A stretch of DNA of 64,000 bases, from positions 1,302,001 to 1,366,000 of the forward strand of contig CP084611.1 in NCBI GenBank assembly GCA_025917655.1, read 5' to 3'. Of the stretch, positions 50,171 through 59,263 are shown one piece after another. This stretch comes from Chlorella sorokiniana (taxonomy: Eukaryota > Chlorophyta > Trebouxiophyceae > Chlorellales > Chlorellaceae). The position numbers and the translations under genes were made by a program. How positions within the stretch are numbered: position 1 is the stretch's first letter; the number at the start of each line of letters is the position of its first letter. The notes below the pieces were generated by a model. It saw only the letters and a program-made list of their open reading frames with translations, searched no databases and was not told the origin of the DNA.

Positions 50171-51121
50171 ATGACGATGGCAGCGGCAGGTGTGCCTAGG
50201 GGCTCTCAGCCTGTTGCTGCTGCTCACTCGGGCGATGGGCTGCACCCACGAATGTTGGGGTTGCGGAGCATCTTCTGAGCGAGCGGCACGAGGGGGCTGG
50301 GGCTGGCGGCCACCCTCGGTGGGCACCCTCAATCGCCTGTCCTCTCTATTCCTCGCTGCAGGCTCCCTCAAGGGAGTGGGCATCCCGGTCAAGTTGCTAC
50401 ACGAGTCCACTGGGCACGTCTGCACTGTGAGCGCTCTCCCCCGCTCTCCTCTGCTGCCTCGCCGTCACGTCAAGGCAACACCTCTTCGAGTGCCGTATTG
50501 ACGACCTCTGTTCGCAAATCAATTATTGTTCCTGCAGGTGGAGCTGAAGAGTGGCGAGATATACCGCGGCGAACTGCATGATGCGGAGGACAACTGGAAC
50601 GTGCAGCTCATCAATGTGCAGGCCACCGCGCGGGACGGCAAGGTGCGGCGAAGGGCGCAGAATGCAGCAGCTGCGCCTGCGGCTGCCCGGAGGTTCTGCC
50701 GCCGACAAAAATTCAGTGCACTTTACACCCATTTGGTGCAGGTATCGCACATGGAGCACATCTTCATCCGGGGTGGCCGCGTGCGATTCGTGATTGTGCC
50801 AGACATGCTCAAGAACGCGCCCATGGTGCGCGTGCCAGCGTTGCGCCAGCAGGCTGGGGGCGTGCAGCTGCCATGCTTGCCTGTGTTTGCCTGGTCCGGT
50901 CCCGGGCAGCAGGGCTGCAACGCGAGGGTGGCGCTGCTGCGGCATGCTGTGTCCAGTGCCTTTGCTCCACATCGACAGCAACAAGCTGCACTCGGGCCCC
51001 CCTCCCCCTACAGTTCAAACGCATTGACCCCAAAATGAAGATGAAGTCGGCGGTGCTGGGTGTGGGCGGGCGTGGCCGTGCGGTGGCGGATCGCGCAAAC
51101 AGAAACGTGGGGCGCATGTGA
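50171..51121 (+). CDS. SNRPD3: Small nuclear ribonucleoprotein Sm D3
   Basis: SmD3 is one of seven Sm proteins that form the ring on U1, U2, U4 and U5 snRNAs. Five exons join exactly: 50171-50189 (MTMAAA), 50362-50426, 50538-50642, 50742-50825 and 51014-51121. The protein reads GVGIPVKLLHESTGHVCTVE, LKSGEIYRGELHDAEDNWNV, QLINVQATARDGKV, HMEHIFIRGGRVRFVIVPDM and LKNAPM. This covers Sm motif 1 and Sm motif 2 (IRGGRVRFVIVPD). The tail is FKRIDPKMKMKSAV, GVGGRGRAVADRAN, GRM, basic with a few RG pairs but much shorter than the RG-rich tail of animal SmD3. The total is about 125 residues. No frame defect is seen. The 19-base first coding exon is short but is needed to supply the ATG. Confidence 0.95.
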
Positions 51122-51452
51122 TCGCGCTCGCTCCAGCCTCTCTCGTTTACACGCGCATCCATTGCTCGTTGCGCAAACCTCCGTCTATGTTCCACTACCA
51201 TGGTAAACCACTCTTTCTGCCCAAGGTCAGAGGCGGCGGCCCAGGCAGGGGTTGCTGCTGTCGCAGCACACCACGCCGCCGCCGCATGCAGCGTCGTTGG
51301 CAGCGGTGGGAGGAGGTAACTGGTGAACAGCACCCTGCAGCATGCTGTGCTGACACGGCCGGCGCTGTGACGGGCAGCCCTGCAGGGCGGCAGCTGCATG
51401 GAGGGCCTGCCTTGCAGAAGCAGTGGAGCTGCAGCCAACAGAGTGTCGTTGA

Positions 51453-51500
51453 GGAGCGCTCAATACACAAGGGAGAGATGCAAGGTGCGGTCGGTGCCCT
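51453..51500 (+). repeat. Dispersed repeat, copy 1
   Basis: About 45 bases beginning GAGCGCTCAATACACAAGGG match 53902-53946 (copy 2, starting GAGCGCTCAATCCACAAGGG) with only a few differences. Both are in the same orientation. The flanks outside this core do not align well by eye. In one frame the copies read ERSIHKGEMQGAVGA and ERSIHKGKMHGAAGA. Confidence 0.65.
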
Positions 51501-51544
51501 GTCAAGCGGGGCCACGGCGGCCCGCTGCCTGCCTGCCTGCGCCG

Positions 51545-51735
51545 CATGCAGGGACCAGTTCACTGAGTCTGCGGACGATGTGGGGCGGCACATGGGGCGC
51601 ATGATCCGCCAGCTGCCCCCACCCGTGCCTTAAACAAGCAGGCGCGGGGCGGCGGCGGCCTGCTGCGCCTGCAGGCCAACAAGCCTGTGGTGCTGGGTTC
51701 GGGCTGGGGCGCTCACTCGCTGATGGCTGCGCAAC
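51545..51735 (+). pseudogene. Fragment resembling type II NAD(P)H dehydrogenase N-terminus
   Basis: One frame gives FTESADDVGRHMGRMIRQLP (51561). Another, 30 codons later, gives LLRLQANKPVVLGSGWGAHS (51660-51720). The second piece carries the GSGWGA dinucleotide-binding turn typical of NDA/NDB-type dehydrogenases. The two pieces are in different frames, and nothing of the rest of the enzyme follows before stops, so this looks like a relic or partial copy of a host gene. The match rests on memory of the family and on a short motif. Confidence 0.35.
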
Positions 51736-52833
51736 CGCGTGCTCATCCTCTTTGATTGGCTGAAGACCCAAGCGTTCGGCCGCGACCTCAGCAACTTCTG
51801 AGCCCAGCCCTGCGCGGCACTTTGAGTTGTCGTTTAGTAGACAGAATAACGAGCGCAAGCTCGACAAATGCTGCCAGTGGCTCATGTTTTGTTGGTGCAG
51901 CTGCGCATGTTACATACCTCCCTAGATACACTCTTCATCTCTCGGTACTGTGCTATCAGCAGTTGCGCACCTGCACTTTTGAACTGTACTTCCTGCTGTA
52001 GTTCAGGGAAAGCTGGCTGACCATGCTCCGAGCGCTGCTAGTGCATCCTCATACACGACAGTAGGCGCTGCCTCATGTTGCTAGGGCAGCAGCCGCGACA
52101 CTGTCGACGGCTGCAGCTGCGGCGCTGCGCGTGTTGCTGCGCGGCAGGTGCCCCTTGCCGACTAACAGATGCCTGAAGCTGCTTCATCAGCTCTGCCAGC
52201 CAGGATTGCCTCGTTGAGCCTGCTGCAGTTGAGCCACAGCAAGCGGTGGGTTGTTGGCAAGGCGGCTGCACGGGCCAGATCCTCTGGCCGTCTATGCCAC
52301 CACCAGCGGCGCCAATGGCTGCTGGGGCAGCAATGGTGCGCCAGGCGGGGCGGTTTGCGCAGGCCGCCATTGCTGCAGGTCCAGCGGGTGGACCACGACA
52401 GCGGCGACCCGGCTGAGCTGCTGCTCCGATTGCTTCGACTTGCAACCCCTCAAGGAAAGGCCAGGCAGCAGGCAGCATTTCTGCGGCTCTGCCATTGTTC
52501 AACCCATCACTCCGATGCTGCCTGCTGCTGATGTTGGTGGTGGGCTCTTCAATACAGGTTGTCAATACAGGCAGCAGCTGTGTTGTCACATGGTTGCGCA
52601 GTTTTTAAGGAGGCAGTCAACATGAATGCGGTAACAGGTTGGAACCAGCACAAGGTGTTCCTACCTGGGTGGCAATCGTGGGCAGCACATGTGCAGGCCA
52701 TGTTCTGAGTGATTTGGGTGGCTTCCAGCTGCGGTCTGCAACCGCAAGCCGGGTTCAACAGGGCGCTCCACAAGCAGTGCATATGTTACAGGCAGGGTGC
52801 TCAACGGTGATGGAGCAGCACATGTGGGGCTCC

Positions 52834-53398
52834 TCAGACCTGCCAAGCAACGAAAATAAACCAGGGGAACACGACCACCTGGACCAGGAAGATGAGGGAA
52901 AGCCCGGCAGCATAATCGCTGCGCATCCGCATCACAAACAGCGTGACCGCCAGATTGGACACCAAGAGCAAAGAGTAAAGAAGTTTCTGTTTGAAGGTCC
53001 ATACTGGATGGTTAAAGCTGGTGCGATCGACCAACGGCCTTTTCGGCGGTTTTGCTTGAGCAAGCCCTCTGACATCCCGGGTGCTGGGCAGCGGCGTTGC
53101 CGGTGGCGGCGCGCCGGCCAGCGTGCTGGGCAGCGGCGCTGGCGTTGGCGGCGCAACGGCCCGACGCCTCTTGGCTGGCCCGAAACCTGCATATAGAGAA
53201 TAGGGAGAGGCCGTGAAGGGTGAATTCCACGGTCCTCCTGCGACTTGCAACTCGGAGCGGCAGATACTGCGACAAGCAAAGCCCAAGAGGTCTCTGGCAT
53301 GCAATCGAAAACTTGCCGGGCAAGTGAGCACCGCCGACAACCTGCTGCCCGGCAGGCAGCCTGCCTGCCGGAAGGGACAAGTGCACCCAGCCAAACAT
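52834..53398 (-). CDS. Small membrane protein, unknown function
   Basis: I do not recognise this family. The C-terminal exon (about 53190-52834), preceded by a good acceptor (TATATGCAG near 53190), gives GFGPAKRRRAVAPP, a Pro/Ala-rich stretch, RTSFNHPVWTFKQKLLYSLL, then two hydrophobic helices: LLVSNLAVTLFVMR and YAAGLSLIFLVQVVVFPWFI, ending FVAWQV. The 5' part is uncertain. The same frame stays open to an ATG at 53394, and another ATG lies at 53398 (MFGWVHLSLPAGRLPAG). The product would be about 120-190 residues with two membrane helices and a soluble basic N-terminus, possibly in plastid or mitochondrion. Confidence 0.45.
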
Positions 53399-53514
53399 TA
53401 CGCTGCTAAAGCATAGGGATCTCGACCCGCCGTAGATGTCCTCCCATCTGGACAGCTAATGCAGGCCGCATGTGTTCCTGAGCTTTGTGAGGGACCTGGC
53501 CGCCTCCCAGCATG

Positions 53515-53550
53515 CAGACCGTTCATGCTGGGAGCACAGCATGCGGTCTG
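53515..53550. repeat. Bulged inverted repeat (potential hairpin)
   Basis: The left arm CAGACCG-TT-CATGCTG (53515-53530) pairs with the right arm CAGCATGCGGTCTG (53537-53550). That gives a 14-base-pair stem with a two-base bulge and a six-base loop. It lies about 120 bases upstream of the small membrane-protein ORF. Confidence 0.65.
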
Positions 53551-53901
53551 GTACTTTGACCGTGCAATTTCATGCCAGTTGCTGGTTTTTTTCGCATGAA
53601 GCATTGAAACCTCCCTTCGATTTGGCTGCCTGCCCCACGTCGATCCAGAGCTGCCACGACGATCCAGCGCTGAGGTTGTGGCGGGGCCTGCCCTGCTACG
53701 CATGTAAGCAAGCCTTGAGAAAACTAAAGGAGATCCATTAAGCCAGAAAGATGCAGGCTCCACGTACAGATGCAAACGCCATGCATGTCAGGCAATGGGC
53801 CGGTCAGAGCATGTGGCATGGGGCAGCGCGGCAGAAGTGGCGGTAAGGGCAGGCACCAGCACAGGCATCCATTCGCCAAGCCAAGCTGGATGCAAGCTGT
53901 A

Positions 53902-53946
53902 GAGCGCTCAATCCACAAGGGAAAGATGCACGGGGCAGCTGGTGCA
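53902..53946 (+). repeat. Dispersed repeat, copy 2
   Basis: Partner of the repeat at 51453-51500, same orientation, 2.4 kb away. See that entry for the comparison. Confidence 0.65.
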
Positions 53947-54027
53947 AGCTGCATCAGGGGAGGTACGGGTGGCGCCGCCCAGCTGCGCCAGGCTGTGCTG
54001 CAAGCGAGCGCCGCCGCACAGCGTGGC

Positions 54028-57000
54028 TCACTCCTCCGCCTCGGCGTCGGCCACATCAGCGCCCGCCACCCACTGCCAGAAGCTGTACCCTCGCCGCTTG
54101 CCCGCCTTGCCTGGCAGCCCAGAGCTGCTGCCGTTCTTTGGCCTGTGAGCGGCAGGCGGGTGCTGGTGGGCTGGGGCCTGGTGCGCCAGCTGCGCCTCCA
54201 GGCTGATGTTCCTGCTGCGCTGCCTCTGCAGCTCCAGCTGCAGCCTCTCAACCTGCAGCGGCGGCGGGGGACCGCGTCAGCCAGGCAGGCGTGCCTCGCC
54301 CAGGCAGCGCTGAGGGGGTGGCAGAGTGCTGGGCGCATCAACAGAAGCTCGAGCAGCCCCACCTCCTCGGCCATGGACAACAGCTGCTGCGGCTGCTCGG
54401 ACAGCACCCCCTCCGGGCAGGCCCCGGGCTGCGCCGCCGCCTGGCGTGCCGCCGCTGCTGGGCGGTTGGGCCGATGGGGGCCGGCCGCTTGTCGCTGGCC
54501 CCCGCGGCTGCCGCCACCGGCTCCTGGCTGGGTGAGAAGGAGGAGGTGGGGCGGGGGCGAGGGCAGGCCCGCCGCCGCAGCCGCGGCCGCTGACGCGTCG
54601 CTGAGCTGGCGCTGCAGGCCCCCAGGCCCCCGACATCTGGCGCATGGGCGAGGCGGGGGAGGTAGCCCACGGCGGCGGCCGCCGCCGCCTCTGCCGCCGC
54701 CGCGTCGGCGTCGGCGGCCTGCGCAAACTGCGCGGCGGCGGCCATGGCTGCCCGAAGGCCGCCCAGCTCCAGCGCCTGCTTGTTCAGGTGGTCGGTCAGC
54801 GCGTCGTTCTCCGCCACCAGCTTCTCCATCATGCGCTGGCAGGCCTGCAGGGGGAGCAAAGGGGCGCCAGCTGGTGGGCACTTGTGCTGGTGCGGGGCCA
54901 GCTGCGCAGGCCCGGGCTGGGACGAGGGACGACGTCGGCGCCGTCGCCACCCAGCTGCACCCGCCTCCGCAGCAGCCAGCCCCACCTCGGCATGCGCTTG
55001 CGCATCCAACGCCACAGCGTCCGCCGCCGCTGCACGCTCCTCCGCCGCGCGCGCCGCCAGCGCCAGCTGCTGCTGCTCAGCCGCCTGGCGCGGCGACGTG
55101 GCGGCGGCCGCCTCGGCTGCGGCGCGCGTGGCGGCTGCCTCCTGCTGCGCCCTGGCCAGCTGGCGCTCCATATCCTCAAACCTGCAGCAGCGGCGCGCCA
55201 GGGGAGCATAACGTCTGGTTGGGGCTGTGCAGCGGCACGAGGCCCTGCTGCAGCAGCCACCCTCGCGGCAGCGCCTCGCCTGTGGCGCAGCTCTCGCGCC
55301 GCGGCCTGCGCGGCGCGGCCCTCCTCCGCCGCCTGTGCGTTCTCACGCAGCTGGCGCTGGAGGTCCTGCAGCAGGCAGCCAGGAAGACTCCAGTGTTGGT
55401 GCGAGCTGTGTGGGCACCGCAGGTGGCTGTCACGGTCGGGCAGGCTGCACACAAGCATGTTCACTGCTGCCCCGTCTTCGGCCCTCCCCTGCTGCTTCAG
55501 CATGTGCCGACCTGCGCCGCCCGCCGCTCCTTCTCCACAGCCCGCTCCGCCTTGTCCAGACGCAGGCGCAGCGTGGCGGCGTCGTCGCCCGCCCTCCCGC
55601 CGCCGGCCTGCGCCGGAACAGGCGCGGCTTTGGGTGCGGGCCAGGGTGCCACCAGCTGCTCCAAGCAGCCGCGCAGCGCACCAGGCAGCCTCGACGCTGG
55701 CACGCGGTGTTACAGCGGTGCCGTGCTGGCACGCACCTGGGGGCCCCTGCCGTGGAGGGCGAGGCGTGCAGGCGGTCCAGCTCACCCTCCAGCCGCTGCG
55801 CGCTCCGCCTGGGCCGCCGCGGCGTCGTGCATGGCTGCCGGGGGTGTGGGATGGGGGTGTGGGGTGTGTGTGTGTGTGTGTGTGTGGGGTGGGGGGGTGG
55901 GGGGTGGGGGTAACTAGCCAGGGTGCATGTGCAGGCTACGTGAGCTGGTTGGATGCGTAAGGTGCATGTAGTGTGCGTGAGGGAGATGGGGCAGATTGGC
56001 AGCACAAGCAGGGCTGCCACGGCGCGGCGGCAGCCCACCCGACGCGAGGTCGTTGCGGGCGGCCGCCACATCAGCCTCCAGCTGGCGCCGCTCCTCGGCC
56101 CAGCGCGCCTCGGCAGCTGCGGCAGCCTCCCGCAGCGCCCGGCCTCCTCCTGTGCTGCTGCCAGAGCATCGGCTGTGGCGGCGTCGACAGCCTGCTGCTG
56201 CGCGGCACGCAGCGCAGCCTCGGCCTCAGCTGCCGAGGCGTCTGCTGCCGCTTGCCGCGCCTCCTCCAGCTGCTGCTGCAAGCCATGCAGCTCTGCTGCC
56301 TGCGCCTGCGCCTGCGCCAGTTCGGCCTGCAGCGCCGCCAGCTGGCCGCGAACGTCAGCCAGAGCCTCCTCGGCCTCGGCAGCACGCTGCTGTGCTGCCT
56401 GCGCCGCAGCGTCTGCCGTCTGCCGCTCCTCGGCCGCCTCTGCCAGGCTCTCCCGCATGCTCTGCACGTCTTCCGCCGCCGTCTCAGCAGCATCCCGCGC
56501 TGCTGCCGCCTCCTCCAGCGCCGCGGCCAGCTGCTGGCGAACGCTGTCCAGCTCTGCCGCCAGGCTGGCAGAGTCGGCTGCGGCCCCGTCGTGGGCTGCG
56601 GGGTGGGCGGCAGCCTGCTGTGCCTCCTGCAGCTGCTGCTGCAGGCTCGCCAGCTGGCCCTCAAGCTCAGCATGTCGCGCCTGCTGCGCCTCCCTCACCT
56701 GCCGCTGCAGCGCTGCCGCCTGGTCCGCTTGTGCCGCCTGCTGCTGGGCGGCCGCCTGCTGCAGGGACGCCACCTGGCGCCACGCGTCGTCCAGCTGGAG
56801 CCGCAAGCCCTCCAGCTCAGCTGCCAGCTGCGCCTCCGACCCAGCGGTGTGCTGCCTCGCTCCCTCGCCCCCCGCCCCTCGGCCTCGGCTGTTGGTGCAG
56901 CCGCGCTGGCAGCAGCAGCCTCCAGCTGCGCCTCCAGCTGCCGCACCCGCTCCGCGTGCTCCGCTCCGCGGCCCGCGCCTCCGCAGCCTCGGCACGCGCT

Positions 57001-58849
57001 GCCTCCAGCTGCTGCTGCAGCCTACCGCCCTCGCCCTGCGCCTGCGTGGACGCCGCCGCCAGCTGCATGCCAAGCTGGGCCACAGCCGCCCGCAGGCCCT
57101 CGGCCTCGGTGCGGGCCGCCTGCAGCGCCTCCTCGGTGCTGGCAGCCGCGCTGGGGCTGGCCGCAAGGCCAGCGCCGGAGGCCTCCCCTGCTGCCTCCAG
57201 CGCAGCCTGGCGAAGCAGCGCCACCTCCTCGGCGTGCGCCGCCGCCTGCTCCTCCAGGCGGCGCTGCAGCGCCGCCGCCTGCTCCTGCAGCGACCCAGAC
57301 TCCTGCTGCAGCCAGTGCTGCCGCGTGGAGGCTGCCGCCTGTTGCTGCCGCAGCTGCTCAGCCTCCTCCCTGGCGGCAGCCGCCTCCTGCTCAGCCGCCA
57401 CCACCTGCTGCTCCAGCGAGCGCGCGTGCGCCGCCGCGTCGGCCTCCGCGCCTGCCCGCCGCTGCTCCTCCGCCTGCCGCGCCGCCGCCAACTCAGCCTG
57501 CGCCGCCTCCAGCTGCTGCTGCAGCTCCCAGGCATGCGGCCCCTGCTTCGCTGCCTCCTGCGCCTGCCGTTGCGCCTCAGCCAGCTGCCTAGCTGCCTCG
57601 GCAGCAGCCGCCTGATGCACCGCCAGCTCACCGCGCAACTCCGCGGCCTGCTGCTGCGCAGCGCCCAGCTCCTGCTGCAGCCACGCGGCGTCAGCGGCGG
57701 CGCCAGGCACGGCTGCCTGCTGCTGCAGCTGCTCCTGCAGGGCAGCTGCCTCCACCTGGGCTGCCGCCAGCTGCTGCTGCGCGGCGGCTGCCGCCTGCTG
57801 CGCGGCGTCGGCCGCGGCGCGCAGCGCAACCGCCTCCCCCAGCAGCCCCGCCTTCTCGCGCTGCAGCGCCTGCCTCTCGCCGTCCAGCGCCTCCAGCCCC
57901 TGCTGCACGCGCCGCCGCTCCGCCTCCGCCCGCTCCGCCGCCGCCGCCAGCGCCGCCTCGCGCTGCGCCGCCGCTGCCAGCTGCGCGTGCAGCGGCGCGG
58001 TGGCCGCTTCCACGGCTGCCGCCACGGTCGCGCTGATGTCCTGTGCCGGGGGAGCTTCTGGCGCAGCGTCACCCAGCTTGGGGTGGCTCCTAGGCGCTGC
58101 TGAGGCTGCAGGCAGGGCCCCAGCATGGCCGGCAGGGGGCGGGGTTTGGTGGGGGAGCCAGGTGGCGCCCAGTAGCTCGCGGGAGGCGCGCCAGCATGGT
58201 GCTGCCCATACGTAGCGTGGGAGGGCTCTCCAGGGGCCACCCAGGGCTGCGAGGCAGGCTGCTGTGGCGGGTGGGGCGGGGGTCCAGCCGCTCCCGACGG
58301 CGCCGCCGCCGCCTTCTTGCCGGCAAGCGCCGCCTGCTTCTTGCGCTTGAACTCCTCCAGCTGCAGCCAGAAAGCAACGTGTACAACACAAACACACGCT
58401 TTAGTGTTGGCTCAGCAAGCATATTCGTGTGCTCGCTTTTTGGCAGAGAAGGTTTCCCAGCTCGTCTGCGCGCCTACCAACCTTGCGTCGGCCTGCCTCC
58501 AGACTGCTGCTGGCGTTCAAGGTGCCGGAGGTTGGGCGTGGCAGGCCCGGTGCTGGTGCTGCAGATGCTGTTGGAGCCGCTGGGGCTTCTGCAAATCCTG
58601 CGGGCGCTGCAGGGCAATGAAGGCCTGGGCCTTGGGTGTTTGGTACGCAGCGGGAGTTAGCTGGCAGGAGCAGGAGAGTGGGAGCTCTGCTCTGCGCAGC
58701 CGCCCTTCTCTGGTTAGGCTCACAACACGTGTATAACTCACGTATAACTCACTCTCTTCTGCAAATTCCTCCACAAACGGGCTGGGCGCCTCTCCGCCAT
58801 TGTTCATAAAGTTGAACCCAGAAGAGCTTGCCACAGTGAAGCCGCTCAT
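54028..58849 (-). CDS. Long coiled-coil protein, BLISTER- or golgin-like layout
   Basis: The start at 58849 gives MSGFTVASSSGFNFMNNGGE, spliced to LQLEEFKRKKQAALAGKKAA (about 58300-58360), a basic LEEF.KKK motif like that of the plant BLISTER N-terminus. A Pro/Gln-rich linker follows (58080-58260). From about 58050 to 54640 nearly all sequence is Ala/Gln/Glu heptad coil, for example QLAAAAQREAALAAAAERAE and LAAELDSVRQQLAAALEEAA. The C-terminus is RMMEKLVAENDALTDHLNKQ (about 54800), VERLQLELQRQRSRNISLEA (about 54200-54260) and RRGYSFWQWVAGADVADAEA, with the stop at 54028. The spliced length is near 1200 residues. Frame changes near 56950, 56140 and 58040 are each explained by one base. It has no transmembrane helix, which argues against classical golgins with a C-terminal anchor. 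It is likely a scaffold or tether. Confidence 0.8.
55867..55886. repeat. (GT)n microsatellite in coiled-coil gene intron
   Basis: About ten GT units, flanked by G-rich sequence, within an intron of the minus-strand coiled-coil gene. Confidence 0.9.
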
Positions 58850-59263
58850 CTTGTCAACTACAGCTCACTGTTTGCCATCTCCACACAAAGAGTGATTCCT
58901 TCTAAGCACCCTCAGCAACAGGCAAGGTTGCCGTGTGCGCAGCTGCGCACGGCTGGAATGCCTGTGGACCTGGAACACCAATCACCGAGCTGCGATGTCG
59001 GTTTCAAGTCAGGAGGCGCCATGAGATGTCGCGCTGTCCCCATGTCGGCGTGCCATTCTTCCATTGTGCCCTGGAACGGCTCACTTCTGATCATCAATAT
59101 ATTTTGAATGCGACACTTATATTAATAACTGCTCACCCCTGTGAACTGCATGATTGCCCGGAACCAATTCTTGTTGCCCGCCTCCGCCCAGTTTCCTTTC
59201 ACTGCATCACTTGTATCGCTTTATCCAATCTGAAGGTGTTCTATTATGCATCAGGCGGCCCGG
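58850..59263. promoter_or_regulatory. Divergent promoter region, coiled-coil and PLP enzyme genes
   Basis: About 410 bases between two head-to-head starts. The stretch 59090-59130 is AT-rich (TATATTTTGAATGCGAC), the clearest drop in GC here. No specific element can be assigned. Confidence 0.45.

Larger units (their letters stand above)
51122..52833. other. Gene-poor region of 1.7 kb
   Basis: It lies between SmD3 and the small membrane-protein ORF. It holds a broken type II NADH dehydrogenase-like fragment and one copy of a dispersed repeat, listed separately. A minus-strand ORF of 183 codons (52038-52589) is Ala/Gln-rich, unrecognised, and probably non-coding. From 51880 to 52640 I see nothing else. 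Confidence 0.4.
53399..54027. other. Intergenic, about 630 bases
   Basis: It lies between the starts of the small membrane-protein ORF (minus) and the 3' end of the coiled-coil gene (minus). It contains a hairpin at 53515-53550 and copy 2 of the dispersed repeat at 53902-53946. No gene is seen. Confidence 0.4.

Noticed and set aside
52038-52589. 183-codon minus-strand ORF
   Set aside because: Ala/Gln/Arg-rich, no similarity I recognise, no flanking splice sites; kept only as a note in the gene-poor region.
53770-55917. 715-codon plus-strand ORF
   Set aside because: Antisense to coiled-coil exons and introns, Arg/Pro/Ala-rich, crosses the real splice sites, no recognisable domain.
55953-58103. 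716-codon plus-strand ORF
   Set aside because: It is the antisense of the Ala/Gln coiled coil. In GC-rich heptad sequence the opposite strand stays open, and the product is a Ser/Ala/Cys or Leu/Arg-rich repeat with no domain.
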